From assembly GCF_000013345.1 (NCBI RefSeq), contig NC_007777.1, positions 4,154,001 to 4,218,000 on the forward strand: 64,000 nt of DNA, written 5' to 3'. The notes under the pieces are model-generated. The model saw nothing but the letters and a program-made list of their open reading frames with translations. It did not search any database and was not told the DNA's origin. Origin of the DNA: Frankia casuarinae. Lineage in GTDB: Bacteria > Actinomycetota > Actinomycetes > Frankiales > Frankiaceae. Positions 9,117-18,472 of the stretch are shown here, one piece after another (within the stretch, counting starts at the first letter, position 1; the number at the start of each line of letters is the position of its first letter). A program made the translations under genes and the position numbers.

Positions 9117-9388
9117 TCCTCCAGGGTAAGAGCCGTTCGTCTGAGTCGCGGCTCGTCCCGAGTCGGGCCACGCGGCGGCGGACTCACCGGCGGGACGCGA
9201 TCGGGACGGAGAGGCCACGACGTGGGCAGTCGGACCGTGGCCGCCCCGATCGCCTGCGAGACTACAACTCGTGCGGTTGACGGACGTCCGCGGTCACTGG
9301 GCGGCGGTTCGGCCCACGGCACCGCGGCAGGGTCGGCGGGGTCGGCGGGGTCGGCAAGGTCAGAACATCGGTAGGGGAGGGCTCGGCG

Positions 9389-10225
9389 ATGCAGGTCTTC
9401 GGGGTTGACGTCGGCGGAAGCGGAATCAAGGGCGCTCCGGTCAACGTCGAGGACGGGTCGCTGGCCGCGCCCAGGTTCCGGCTGGCGACTCCGCAGCCGG
9501 CCGAGCCCACCGCGGTGGCCGCGACCGTGGCGGAGGTGGTTGGCCGCTTCGGCTGGTCGGGACCGGTGGGAGCCACCCTGCCCGCAGTGGTCAAGAACGG
9601 GGTGGCGCTCACGGCGGCGAACATCGCCCCGTCCTGGATCGGCACCGACGTGGTGTCCCTGTTCGCCGAGGCGCTGGGCGGGTCGGCCGCCGCCACGGGC
9701 CCGGTGGACATCACCGTGATGAACGACGCGGACGCGGCGGGCATCGCCGAGATGACCTTCGGCGCCGGACGCGACACCACCGGCCTGGTCGTCGTGACGA
9801 CGTTCGGAACCGGGATCGGTACCGCGCTGTTCCTCCACGGCCAGCTCGTGCCCAACACCGAACTCGGCCACTTGGAGATCTCCGGGCACGACGCGGAGAC
9901 CAGGGCGTCCGATGCGGCCCGGGAACGCGAGGGCCTCTCCTGGGAGAAGTGGGCCAAACGGGTGACCAGGTACCTCAACACCATCGAGGCGCTGCTCTGG
10001 CCCGACCTCATCATCATCGGTGGTGGGGTGAGCAAGAGAGCGGACAAATACCTCGACCAGCTCGAGGTGCGTACCCGAGTGATCCCCGCGCAACTCCAGA
10101 ACGAGGCAGGCATCGTCGGCGCCGCCATCTCCGGCCTGGTCGACCAGAACCGGCCCCGACCGGCTGCCCGGCCCGCCCGCCGCCGAGGTCCCGCGACCCG
10201 CCCCCCGGGCGGCAGGCGACCATAA
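9389..10225 (+). CDS. ppgK: Polyphosphate glucokinase
   Basis: ROK-family kinase that phosphorylates glucose using polyphosphate or ATP in the cytoplasm. The N-terminal phosphate loop [13 protein letters not shown], the central [12 protein letters not shown] and [12 protein letters not shown], and NTELGHLEI fit the PpgK subgroup. Length is 278 residues, slightly longer than the usual 250-265 because of a Pro/Arg-rich C-terminal tail. GGGGAGGG lies 7 nt before the ATG. It is monocistronic, divergent from moaA and followed by sepH on the same strand with a 264-bp gap. Confidence 0.9.
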   Translation: MQVFGVDVGGSGIKGAPVNVEDGSLAAPRFRLATPQPAEPTAVAATVAEVVGRFGWSGPVGATLPAVVKNGVALTAANIAPSWIGTDVVSLFAEALGGSAAATGPVDITVMNDADAAGIAEMTFGAGRDTTGLVVVTTFGTGIGTALFLHGQLVPNTELGHLEISGHDAETRASDAAREREGLSWEKWAKRVTRYLNTIEALLWPDLIIIGGGVSKRADKYLDQLEVRTRVIPAQLQNEAGIVGAAISGLVDQNRPRPAARPARRRGPATRPPGGRRP

Positions 10226-10489
10226 TCCACCGGTCGCGAGTCCACTCGTCCCGGATCCGGACGTTCCGGGACTGCCCGAACAGGCCCAACACGGTCAGAC
10301 TGTGCGTGTCGCCCGCCGCCACGCCCGCGACCGACGCCATCGATGGCAGGCTGTCAGCTACCGGGACGCACAGGCCGAAGGCGGGTTGACGCATCATGCT
10401 GACATCCGCTCCCATGCGCGTCCGGCGCAACGGTCCGCCCGCCGCGGCACGGCGACAAGCGGTACGGCTTCGACGGAGGAGGAGGCGCC

Positions 10490-12271
10490 ATGCGCGAGCT
10501 GCGGGCGGTCGCACTCAGCGAGGACGGCGGCTACCTCGTGCTCACCGACGCGAACGGCAGGACGGACGGCGAGCAGTTCCGGGTGCCCGTGGACGACCGG
10601 CTGCGCGCGGCCCTGCGCGGTGTGCGTCGCAGCGAGGTGCGTACCGAGAGCGCGCTCACCCCACGGGAGATCCAGGCCAGGCTGCGCGCCGGGGAGACCG
10701 CGGCGGAGGTGGCCAGGGCCGCCGGGATCCCGGTGGAACGGGTGGAGCGCTATGAGGGTCCCGTCCTCGCCGAACGTGCCAGGGTCGTGCAGGAGGCGCG
10801 GGCCGCGCTGCTCCCCAAGGATCCGGGGGGCGTGCCGGGACGGCCGTTGGGCGAGGTCGTCGACGCGCGGCTGATGGGAGCCCAGGACAATCCGGCCGCG
10901 GCGCAGTGGGACGCGTGGCGCCGCGTCGACGGCATCTGGCTCGTCCAGCTCACCTCGGAAAGCCGCTGCGCCCGCTGGACGTGGGATCCGGTGGTGCGCC
11001 GGGTGCGCCCACATGACGACGCGGCCCGCACTCTTGTGGCGCCGGAGACGGCAGAGCAGCCGGCGCCGGTGCCCGCACCGTCATCCGTACCATCATCGTC
11101 GGCGGCGCTGCGGGCGGCGGGGCCAGCGCTCACCCTTGTGCACGACCAGGGCATCCCCGCCACCCCGGCCACCCCGGTCCAGCCGATGGTCGCTGCGATG
11201 GCGGAATCGGGCCTGCCGCCGGGAACACCGGCCCCGCAGCACGGCCTCCCCGAGCGACAGTACCCTCCGCCCGCGGCCCTGCCCTCCCACCCGGCCGCGT
11301 CGTATCCCGGGGATAACGCATATCCCGGGGATAACGCGTATCCCGGGGACACCGCGGGCGGTGGGATCGCGCCCGGGTCGCCCGGGTCGCCCGGGTCGCC
11401 CACCCGTCCGGAGACGATCCAGGCGGCCGAACCGCAACCCGTGGTCGCGGACACCCGATCCGCGGACACCCGAGCCGTGACCCCCTGGTCCGTACCTGCC
11501 CGGTCCGCAGACCCAGCGGCCCCGGGAGACCCGCGCGCGGTGGAGCGGAAGGCCGCCCGGGCCGAGGAAGCCGAGTCCCTGGATCGTCCCGTCCGGCCCG
11601 AACCGATCCGCGGCGAGGTCGCTCGCCGGACGGCCGCGACGGGGCGAGGCGTTCCCGGCAGCCGCCCCAGGGTGGGGTCCGCGTCCGGGACCGGACGATC
11701 AGGAGTGCATTCCCGACCGGCCGTCGCGCCGGCCGGTCCGCAGCCCGTGACATCCGCCACGTCTCCCACCGGGGCAGCCGCCAAGCTGCCGGTCCCGGGC
11801 TCGGCGCAGGTGCCTCCCGTCGCCGGCGGGGAGCGGGGCGGGACAGCCGCCGCGGCCCCGGCCGGACCGGAGCCGTCGGCCCCAGACGTCGGTACGGCAG
11901 CGCGATCCGCTCCCGCCGAACCGGCCGCGCTAGCGGGCACCGATGCCGCCGCAGCCGCCGCGGCCGCCGTGACCTCGGCACCAGCCGCCCGAGCCGCCGG
12001 ATCCGGCACAGATTCCACGCCCGGGGCGCGCCGCACGGCAGCCCGGCGGGAAGCCCGGCGGGAAGCCCCCGCCAAGGCTCCCTCCGCGCAGACGGAGGAT
12101 GCGCCGGACGGGACCGACGAGATGACCGTAGACACATCGAGCGCCTCCGCTGCGTCACGGGCACGCCCGAGTAACACCGCCCGTGGGAACGAACGTCCGG
12201 CAGGCGGTCGACGCGGACGCAAGTCAGTGCCAGCATGGGACGACATCGTCTTCGGTGCCCGACGTCCCTGA
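10490..12271 (+). CDS. sepH: Septation protein SepH
   Basis: Actinobacterial cell-division regulator that helps FtsZ assemble at the septum. The first 170 residues form the conserved domain (MRELRAVALSEDGGYLVLTD; LTPREIQARLRAGETAAEVARAAGIPVERVERYEGPV, a helix-turn-helix segment, then DAWRRVDGIWLVQL). The remaining 420 residues are Pro/Ala-rich and disordered with little conservation, ending in a basic GRRGRKSVPAWDDIVFG that is typical of the family. GGAGGAGGAGG precedes the ATG by 5 nt. At 593 residues it is longer than most, mainly from low-complexity expansions, including a YPGDNA repeat (11301-11351). Confidence 0.88.
   Translation: MRELRAVALSEDGGYLVLTDANGRTDGEQFRVPVDDRLRAALRGVRRSEVRTESALTPREIQARLRAGETAAEVARAAGIPVERVERYEGPVLAERARVVQEARAALLPKDPGGVPGRPLGEVVDARLMGAQDNPAAAQWDAWRRVDGIWLVQLTSESRCARWTWDPVVRRVRPHDDAARTLVAPETAEQPAPVPAPSSVPSSSAALRAAGPALTLVHDQGIPATPATPVQPMVAAMAESGLPPGTPAPQHGLPERQYPPPAALPSHPAASYPGDNAYPGDNAYPGDTAGGGIAPGSPGSPGSPTRPETIQAAEPQPVVADTRSADTRAVTPWSVPARSADPAAPGDPRAVERKAARAEEAESLDRPVRPEPIRGEVARRTAATGRGVPGSRPRVGSASGTGRSGVHSRPAVAPAGPQPVTSATSPTGAAAKLPVPGSAQVPPVAGGERGGTAAAAPAGPEPSAPDVGTAARSAPAEPAALAGTDAAAAAAAAVTSAPAARAAGSGTDSTPGARRTAARREARREAPAKAPSAQTEDAPDGTDEMTVDTSSASAASRARPSNTARGNERPAGGRRGRKSVPAWDDIVFGARRP
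11301..11351 (+). repeat. 18-bp tandem repeat in the sepH linker
   Basis: Two full units of 18 bp (CGTATCCCGGGGATAACG type) and a partial third encode YPGDNA, YPGDNA, YPGDTA. A triplicated CCCGGGTCG follows shortly after (PGSPGSPGS). Confidence 0.9.
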
Positions 12272-12429
12272 TCAGACGACCGGGCGTCCGAGACGGGTAC
12301 CCGTTCGTGGTATGGAGGACCACGGACACCACGCCGCTCTGGATGCAACGACGCCACGAGAGCCGGCTGTGAGTAAACCGTCACATGGTCAGTTGGAACG
12401 TCTGACCGCCTAACACAGTTGGAGTAGAT

Positions 12430-12630
12430 GTGACAGGGACTATCACGAAGCCGACGCTGACCAATCTTGATCGTTGCGACCGGTGCGGTGCCCAGGCCTA
12501 CGTGCGGGTCGTGCTGCCCGGGGGCGGCGATCTCCTGTTCTGCCGGCACCACGCGAAGTCGCACGACTCGAAGCTGCGTGAGATGGCTGTTGAGTATCAC
12601 GACGAGACCGACAAACTCAGCGTGTCCTGA
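12430..12630 (+). CDS. Small zinc-ribbon-like protein (DUF7455 type)
   Basis: 66 residues: CDRCGAQAY near the start and FCRHHAKSH later give a CxxC...CxxH arrangement able to bind one zinc. This matches a small, widely conserved actinobacterial family of unknown function that often sits near sigma factor genes. The start is GTG at 12430 with TTGGAG 5 nt upstream; an overlapping ATG is followed at once by a stop. A clear rho-independent-like terminator begins 23 bp after the stop, so it is a single-gene unit. Confidence 0.8.
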   Translation: MTGTITKPTLTNLDRCDRCGAQAYVRVVLPGGGDLLFCRHHAKSHDSKLREMAVEYHDETDKLSVS

Positions 12631-12652
12631 ACTCGGCCGCCCAGGCACCCTG

Positions 12653-12688
12653 AAGGGGCACATCACGATCTAGCGATGTGTCCCTTTT
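12653..12688 (+). terminator. Intrinsic terminator after the DUF7455 gene
   Basis: 12-bp stem (AAGGGGCACATC with GATGTGTCCCTT, one G-T pair), 10-nt loop, followed by T's. One of few sites in this GC-rich window with a T run after the stem. Confidence 0.85.
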
Positions 12689-12777
12689 GGCGTATCCAGG
12701 ATCCCTGACCACTTCCCTCGCCGCTGGCCGGCGGCCCATCCGTTACTCCGGGCGGCCTCCGCCGCGATCATCCACTC

Positions 12778-12809
12778 CGTTCCCGGGTGCCCTTCGGCAC
12801 CCGGGAACG
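12778..12809. promoter_or_regulatory. 14-bp perfect hairpin in the leader of the BrkB gene
   Basis: CGTTCCCGGGTGCC, loop CTTC, then its exact complement. It ends 21 bp before the GTG at 12831. There is no T tract, so it could be an actinobacterial-type terminator, an mRNA-stabilising stem or an attenuator; sequence alone does not decide. Confidence 0.6.
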
Positions 12810-12830
12810 CCAGGCCATACGGTGGGGGCC

Positions 12831-13922
12831 GTGTCCGCCGCGGGAAACAAAACACCGGCTCCCGTGGCATCGTCCCCGGTGAGCGGCCGCTGGATGGTGT
12901 TGCTGCGCAGGGTGGTCGTCGAGGTGAATCCCGGGCTGCTAACGCGGGCCAGAAACCGTCACGCCGCGACCTGGACCGCCATCCGGCGCAGCACGCTGTT
13001 CCACCGGCTGGATCGCCAGCGCCGCCGGCTGCCCCGAGGACCCCTGCGACTGGCCCATCGGACCATCACCAATGCCTGGCGGCACCGGGTCCTGGGGCTT
13101 GCGGCCGAGGCGGGATTCTGGCAGCTGCTGTCCCTGCCCCCACTCCTGCTGTCGTTGTTGGGAACGCTCGGCTACGTCGGTGACGCCATCGGAGCCGACG
13201 CCCTCGACAGCGCCCGGCAGAGCATCCTTCACGGCGCCGGCGGCCTGCTGACCGAATCGGTGGTCGACGACGCGGTGCGCCCGACCATCGACCAGATCCT
13301 CTCCCGTGGCCGACCGGATGTGATCTCCATCGGTTTCGTGCTGTCCCTGTGGACCGGGTCGACCGCGATGGCGACCTTCGTCAACACCATCACCATCGCC
13401 TACGGCCAGCGCGAGCTGCGCTCGGCGGTACGCAGCCGGCTCCTGGCGCTGTGGCTGTTTCTCGCCCAAGTGGCCAGCGGGGTCATCCTCCTGCCGGCGC
13501 TGGTCCTGGGGCCCGAACTGATCTCGCGGATCTTCGACGCCAGTCGCCATCCCCTCGTCAGTACCCTGATCACACTGCTTTACTGGCCGGTCGTGGGACT
13601 CGTGGCCCTGGCGATGCTGACCTCGCTGTACCACCTCTCGCTGCCGGTACGCCGACCCTGGTGGCGGGCGCTGCCCGGAGCGATCCTCGCGCTCGTCTGC
13701 TGGCTCGTGGGCAGCGGCGTGCTGCGGTACTACCTGGAGATCGTGTTCAGTCACGAACTGGTCTACGGCTCGCTCGGATCACCGGTGGCGGCGCTGCTGT
13801 TCTTCTACATCACCGCGCTGGCCGTGTTGTTGGGCGCGGAGCTCAACGCGGCGCTGGACGAGCAGCCACCGCGCCGCCGGGGCAGCCACTCGGCGCTGAA
13901 CGCCTTGAGGCCGCCTCAATAG
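12831..13922 (+). CDS. YihY/BrkB family inner-membrane protein
   Basis: 363-residue polytopic membrane protein with about six hydrophobic segments. Family landmarks include the RSRLLALWLFLAQV segment and the C-terminal SPVAALLFFYITALAVLLGAELNAALDE, which is the conserved end of the YihY/BrkB group. The molecular function is unsettled; older RNase BN annotation of the family is not supported by any nuclease motif here. The GTG at 12831 has GGTGGGGG nearby and avoids starting inside the upstream terminator. The stop codon overlaps the 3' end of the convergent LCP gene by 7 bp. Confidence 0.85.
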   Translation: MSAAGNKTPAPVASSPVSGRWMVLLRRVVVEVNPGLLTRARNRHAATWTAIRRSTLFHRLDRQRRRLPRGPLRLAHRTITNAWRHRVLGLAAEAGFWQLLSLPPLLLSLLGTLGYVGDAIGADALDSARQSILHGAGGLLTESVVDDAVRPTIDQILSRGRPDVISIGFVLSLWTGSTAMATFVNTITIAYGQRELRSAVRSRLLALWLFLAQVASGVILLPALVLGPELISRIFDASRHPLVSTLITLLYWPVVGLVALAMLTSLYHLSLPVRRPWWRALPGAILALVCWLVGSGVLRYYLEIVFSHELVYGSLGSPVAALLFFYITALAVLLGAELNAALDEQPPRRRGSHSALNALRPPQ

Positions 13923-15376
13923 GTGCAGGACACCCCGCCCGCGTCACCCGGGACGGACCTTCCCGCCGCGCTGGTCGGGGACCAGACCACCGGTACCGCG
14001 GCGGACACCGGTACCGCGGCGAAGGAGCCACCCCCCGCGCCGGCCGGGAGTGCGCCGGTGGAGCTCCCGTCGGCGACACGACCGCCGAAGGGCTTGAGGA
14101 AGGTGCCCAGCTGGGCTGGATCAGGAACTAGGACGCTCTGCCCCCCGCGGGTGCCAGCTGCCGCCGGCACCGTCGTGAACGCGACGCCGCCCGATCCGAT
14201 CGACTGCATCCGCACCGCGAGAAACCGGAGGTCGGCGAGGGAGGTGGCCTCGTCGAGCGTCAGCGCCGAGGTGGCGGAGTCGACCACCCCGAGCAGCTTC
14301 GCCGGGTTGAGCAGGGTGTCCGTCGACGCGATCCGCTGGAAGACGGCACCGAGGAACTGCTGCTGGCGGCGGATGCGGTCGATGTCGCTCTCGGGTAGGC
14401 CATACCGCTGCCGGACGAAGGAGAGGGCCTGCGCCCCGTTCAGCGTGTTCTCGCCGACCTGACCGGAAAACCCGGAGTAATGGTCGTGCAGGTTGTCGAA
14501 ACCCCGTGCCTTCAGCTCGGGGGGAAGCTCCTTGATGCAGACGGTGACCCCGCCGAGGGCGTCCGTCATCCCCTGGAAGCCGATGAAGTCGATCTGAACG
14601 TAGTGGTCGACCCGGATCCCGGTGAGGTTCTCGATCGTGGCCACGAGCAGGGACGGCCCGCCGTAGGAGAAGGCGGCGTTCAGCTTGGACCGCTGCGCCG
14701 CGTGCTGCGTGCCCGCCGCGTCGGTGTACGCGGGAATCCGCACCCACAGATCCCGGGGGAAGGAGATGAGAGTCGTCGAACCGTCGCCGTCGAGGTGGGC
14801 GAGGATGGTCGTGTCCGACCGCTGCCCCTCGACCTGGCCGAACTCGCCGTTGGTCCCCGTCCGAGTGTCCGACCCCACGAGCAGGATGTTCTGCGTTCCG
14901 CCCGATGCGGACGCCGGCCGGTCCGCGCTGGCGGAGAAGGCCAGCGGGATGTGATGCACCCTACCGTCGTAGTGCTTCAGCACGGCCCAGCCACCGGTCG
15001 CCAGGATCAGGACGAGGGTCGCCAACACCGCGGCCATGGCGGTGAGACCGCGCCGTAAGCCGCCCTGCCCGGGTGCCACGGGACCCTCCGGGGCCGGCCG
15101 GTCATACCGGGGCTCGGCCGCCGGGTGATCGATGGGGTACCGGCCGTAGGGATCGGGGTAGGCGCCGGGGGGTACGCGCGGCTCGTCATCATCGTGACCC
15201 CGCGGAGCGGGCCGGTGCTCCCGGCGCGGCCACTGCCCGACGGGCCAGTCCTCCTCAGGGGCCCGGCGTGGGTCCCGCGGGTCACGGACGGACCGGCCAG
15301 GCCGCTCGCCGTCCCGGCGTCCCGCCGTCGGCCCGTACCGTTCCGGACGATCCGGACGATCCGGAGGCCAGGTCAT
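13916..15376 (-). CDS. LytR-CpsA-Psr (LCP) family cell-wall glycopolymer ligase
   Basis: Predicted to attach arabinogalactan-like or teichoic-type polymers to peptidoglycan on the outer face of the membrane. The cytoplasmic N-terminus (1-110) is Pro/Arg/Asp-rich, one membrane helix follows (about 112-135), then the LCP domain: ILLVGSDTRTG, RSDTTILAHL, LISFPRDLWV, YVQIDFIGF, and a final LSFVRQRYGLPESDIDRIRRQQQF with the conserved Arg residues that bind pyrophosphate. The C-terminal 60 residues are Gly/Ala/Ser-rich, ending SCTY. GGAGGAGG lies 8 nt before the ATG at 15376. Length 486 residues. Confidence 0.92.
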   Translation of the reverse strand: MTWPPDRPDRPERYGPTAGRRDGERPGRSVRDPRDPRRAPEEDWPVGQWPRREHRPAPRGHDDDEPRVPPGAYPDPYGRYPIDHPAAEPRYDRPAPEGPVAPGQGGLRRGLTAMAAVLATLVLILATGGWAVLKHYDGRVHHIPLAFSASADRPASASGGTQNILLVGSDTRTGTNGEFGQVEGQRSDTTILAHLDGDGSTTLISFPRDLWVRIPAYTDAAGTQHAAQRSKLNAAFSYGGPSLLVATIENLTGIRVDHYVQIDFIGFQGMTDALGGVTVCIKELPPELKARGFDNLHDHYSGFSGQVGENTLNGAQALSFVRQRYGLPESDIDRIRRQQQFLGAVFQRIASTDTLLNPAKLLGVVDSATSALTLDEATSLADLRFLAVRMQSIGSGGVAFTTVPAAAGTRGGQSVLVPDPAQLGTFLKPFGGRVADGSSTGALPAGAGGGSFAAVPVSAAVPVVWSPTSAAGRSVPGDAGGVSCTY

Positions 15377-16289
15377 GGCCGCGTCCTCCTCCCTCATCCA
15401 CCGGGATGAGATCATCCGCGCCAGTGGCGCCGCCCGGGGTCGGCACCGTCCACCACCGGCGCGAACCCGCCGGACCACCTTGGCACGACGTGGGCGCGGA
15501 CGGACCGGAACCCTCCCGGACAGTCTTTTCGATGGTGACGGGTGACGGGCGTCATGGCATTCCCGAGGGGTTGTCGGATGTACGACCTCGCAGGCCCCCG
15601 GCCGGCCCGCGGACCGTGCGGACTCCGACGGTGCCGCCCGGACCGTCCCGGCCGAGCCGAGCGGCGGCGGACCCCGGCTGACGCCGAGCATCGAGACCGG
15701 TCGCGGGCCCGATCCCGATCCTGCGATCCCGACGACAGCCACCGGTATCGGGATGCGCAACAATGATGCCGGTACCCGATGGTGTTCGCGACACGCAGTG
15801 CAGTACCCGAATCGAGTGCAGTACCCGAATCGAGCACAGCACCCGAATCGAGCACAGCACCCGAATCGCACGATGCCGGTGGCTATCGGACCGGCATTAC
15901 GGCACACCGAGGACGTCCGCCCCCGGACCGACTCGATCCGTGCAACGTGGACCCGCCTTCCCCGCCGACCGGCAGATGAGTTAACAGTCCACGACGGAAG
16001 GTCACAACCGATCGGATCCCCCAGATCTCCCACAACCGATTGCGTGCCCTCGTTAACTCACCCGAGGTGGGAGGAACAGTCTTCATGGAAGGGTCCGAAG
16101 GCGGCGAAGTGGGTAGCGGCGTTCGGGCCCAGGTCGCGACGCGACCGCCCACATCGGCCCGGCATCACCGCGGCGGCGCGATGCACCAAATGCCCGGCGG
16201 ACCAACGACGAGAAGTCCGGCCAACGCGCCGGGCATGGCGGTGCGCCTCGCGCTACCCGCCGTCCGCAACGGGGCCTACCGTTAACGGT
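15377..16289. other. 913-bp divergent intergenic region (LCP / pepP)
   Basis: Long for this window. It holds the 18-bp tandem repeat at 15798-15869 and otherwise no frame with a convincing protein; open frames through it on both strands are Arg/Pro/Ser-rich. TTAACTCACC and GTTAAC motifs near 16052 and 16281 are locally A+T-richer and may belong to promoters. Confidence 0.5.
15798..15869. repeat. 18-bp tandem repeat x4, intergenic
   Basis: Two units of GTGCAGTACCCGAATCGA followed by two of GCACAGCACCCGAATCG(A/C). As in the MFS tail, units are identical in pairs, implying stepwise duplication. Confidence 0.95.
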
Positions 16290-17909
16290 ATGAGTGCCCA
16301 GTCCCACCAAAGCTCACCTCCACCGACCGGCACGGGGGTGCCCGAGAGCGCGCCGGCCGGGCGTGATCCGAACCTCATCACGACCGACGAGCCGGGCGTT
16401 GTCCCCACCGGGGCCAGTGAACCTCCGGCATCGGATGATTCCGTGCGCGAACCCGGACAGGCCAACCACGACGAGGAACCACACGCGGCGTTCCGGCGAT
16501 TTATGTCGACCGGGTGGGCGCCGATTGACGACGCTGTGCCATCCCGCGATGACTGCGCACCCTACACCACGAAACGTCGCGCCTTGTTGGGTTCGCGGTT
16601 CCCGGCGGACGCGCTTGTGGTGCCGAGCGGCGGTCTGCGGGTACGGGCAAACGACACAGATTTTCCGTTCCGTCCCGGAAGTGACTTCTTCTGGCTGACC
16701 GGCTGCCATGAACCCGATGCCGTGTTGGTTCTGCTACCCAACGCGGCCGGTGAGCATGATGCGGTGCTCTATGTCGCCGGGCGGTCCGACCGGTCGAGCT
16801 CCGCCTTCTACACCGACCGGCGATACGGGGAACTGTGGGTCGGTCCCAGACCGGGGGTTCGGGAGACCACGGCACAGCTGGAGATCGAATGCCGGCCGCT
16901 CACGGAGCTCGCGGACGCGCTCGCGCGGTTGGCACCGGGAAACACCCGGGTACTACGCGGAGTCGATCCGGTCGTGGACGGTTCGGTGCTGCGCTGGTCC
17001 GGCCGGGGTGGACCAGGAACCGACCGCGATCTGGCCCTCGCACAGGCCCTTTCCGAGCTGCGGCTGCTCAAGGACGACTTCGAGATCGCCCGATTGGACG
17101 AGGCGATCGCCGCGACCGTGCGTGGCTTCACCGAGTGCGTGGGAGAAATCGGTCGGGCGATGGACCTGCCCAACGGAGAACGATGGTTGGAGGGGACGTT
17201 CTGGCGGCGGGCCCGGGTGGACGGCAACGACGTGGGATACGGTTCCATCGTCGCCTGTGGCCACCACGCCACGACGCTGCACTGGGTCCGCGACGACGGG
17301 CCGGTACGCGCCGGTGATCTCGCCCTGCTCGACATGGGGGTCGAGGGACGGTCCCTCTACACGGCCGACGTCACCCGCACGCTTCCGATCAACGGACGGT
17401 TCACCGAGGTGCAACGCCAGGTCTATGACGTGGTTCTTCGCGCCCAGCAGGCCGGGATCGACGCGGTCCGGCCGGGAGCGTCCTTCCTGGAGCCGCACCG
17501 GGCCGCCATGCGGGTCATCGCCACGGCGCTCGACGACTGGGGGCTCCTGCCGGTCAGTGCGCAGGAGTCGCTGACCGAGGACCCACGCTCCCCGGGAGCG
17601 GGCGTCCATCGCCGCTATACCCTGCACTCCACGTCGCACATGCTCGGATTGGACGTGCACGACTGCGCGCAGGCGCGCGACCAGACCTATCGCGACGCGG
17701 CGCTGGAACCGGGCATGGTATTGACGGTCGAACCGGGCCTGTACTTCCAGCCGGACGACCTGATGGTTCCGCCGGAACTGCGAGGCATCGGCGTCCGGAT
17801 AGAAGACGACATCCTGGTCACCAGGGATGGAAGGCGGAACATGTCCGCCGCACTTCCGCGAACCGCGGAAGACGTCGAAAACTGGATGGCCCGGCAGCTG
17901 CCGAACTGA
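16290..17909 (+). CDS. pepP: Xaa-Pro aminopeptidase (aminopeptidase P, M24B)
   Basis: Cytoplasmic dimetal peptidase removing an N-terminal residue before proline. The first 60 residues are a Pro/Ser-rich, probably disordered leader. Then comes the AMP_N domain (about 70-220; FRPGSDFFWLTGCHEPDAVLVL) and the pita-bread catalytic domain with metal ligands in LLDMGVEGRSLYTADVTRT (two Asp), THSTSHMLGLDVHD-like HSTSHMLGLDVHDC (His), MVLTVEPGLYF (Glu) and GVRIEDDILVT (Glu). Length 539 residues, normal once the leader is counted. The ATG at 16290 lacks a strong ribosome site. A 15-bp hairpin closes the gene downstream. Confidence 0.93.
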   Translation: MSAQSHQSSPPPTGTGVPESAPAGRDPNLITTDEPGVVPTGASEPPASDDSVREPGQANHDEEPHAAFRRFMSTGWAPIDDAVPSRDDCAPYTTKRRALLGSRFPADALVVPSGGLRVRANDTDFPFRPGSDFFWLTGCHEPDAVLVLLPNAAGEHDAVLYVAGRSDRSSSAFYTDRRYGELWVGPRPGVRETTAQLEIECRPLTELADALARLAPGNTRVLRGVDPVVDGSVLRWSGRGGPGTDRDLALAQALSELRLLKDDFEIARLDEAIAATVRGFTECVGEIGRAMDLPNGERWLEGTFWRRARVDGNDVGYGSIVACGHHATTLHWVRDDGPVRAGDLALLDMGVEGRSLYTADVTRTLPINGRFTEVQRQVYDVVLRAQQAGIDAVRPGASFLEPHRAAMRVIATALDDWGLLPVSAQESLTEDPRSPGAGVHRRYTLHSTSHMLGLDVHDCAQARDQTYRDAALEPGMVLTVEPGLYFQPDDLMVPPELRGIGVRIEDDILVTRDGRRNMSAALPRTAEDVENWMARQLPN

Positions 17910-17957
17910 CGGAACGAACAGATCTGGCGACGGACTGCGTCAGCGGCAACGCCAATA

Positions 17958-17994
17958 GTTCCTGCCACACCGGCCCGGTCGGTGTGGCAGGAAC
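17958..17994. terminator. 15-bp perfect stem-loop between pepP and lsr2
   Basis: GTTCCTGCCACACCG, 7-nt loop, exact complement. It lies between convergent genes 48 bp after the pepP stop and is probably a bidirectional terminator without a T tract. Confidence 0.8.
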
Positions 17995-18130
17995 CTGACC
18001 ATGCAAAACCTGATCACACGATCTTCGGTCCGCCGGATCGCGCGGCCCGTCGTCCAATACCACGGGCACTACCGCTACAAGGGGTTCCACTGCTCCGGTC
18101 CCTACCCCGGAAAAGCAGTCAAGACCAGGA

Positions 18131-18472
18131 TCAGTGGGCCTTGTCGTACGCCTCGACGATGTTGGAAGCGATACGCCCCCGGTCACTCACCGTGTAACCG
18201 TTGCTGCGCGCCCACTCACGAATGTCGGCGGTACGGTCGGTTCCGCCGGTACGGCGCGAAGCGGCACGCACACCACGCCGGCCACCCGCCGCCCGACCGC
18301 CGGAACGGCGAGCCGCGGTGACGAACGGAGCCAACGACTCACGCAACTTCGTGGCGTTCTTCTCCGACAGGTCGATCTCATACTGCGCACCGTCGAGTCC
18401 GAACCGGACGGTCTCGTCGGCCTCTTCTCCACTGAGATCGTCAATCAACGAGACGATGGTCTTCTGGGCCAT
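18131..18472 (-). CDS. lsr2: Lsr2 nucleoid-associated protein
   Basis: H-NS-like xenogeneic silencer of actinobacteria that binds the minor groove of A+T-rich DNA. The N-terminal dimerisation domain (MAQKTIVSLIDDLSGEEADETVRFGLDG, 1-60) and the C-terminal DNA-binding domain are present, with the AT-hook-like RGR in SDRGRIASNIVEAY. The central linker is rich in Arg/Gly. At 113 residues it is full length. GAAGGAGAG is 4 nt from the ATG. Frankia-type genomes usually carry more than one Lsr2; whether this is the main copy is unknown. Confidence 0.96.
   Translation of the reverse strand: MAQKTIVSLIDDLSGEEADETVRFGLDGAQYEIDLSEKNATKLRESLAPFVTAARRSGGRAAGGRRGVRAASRRTGGTDRTADIREWARSNGYTVSDRGRIASNIVEAYDKAH

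Noticed and set aside
10750-12666. 638-codon minus-strand frame opposite sepH
   Set aside because: Ser/Ala/Gly-rich mirror of the sepH disordered region, no family resemblance.
12678-12680. GTG start for the BrkB gene
   Set aside because: It lies inside the upstream terminator stem; GTG at 12831 is better placed.
15376-16033. N-terminal extension of the LCP protein up to 16033
   Set aside because: Arg/Pro/Ser-rich, includes translated tandem repeats, and the ATG at 15376 has a strong GGAGGAGG site.
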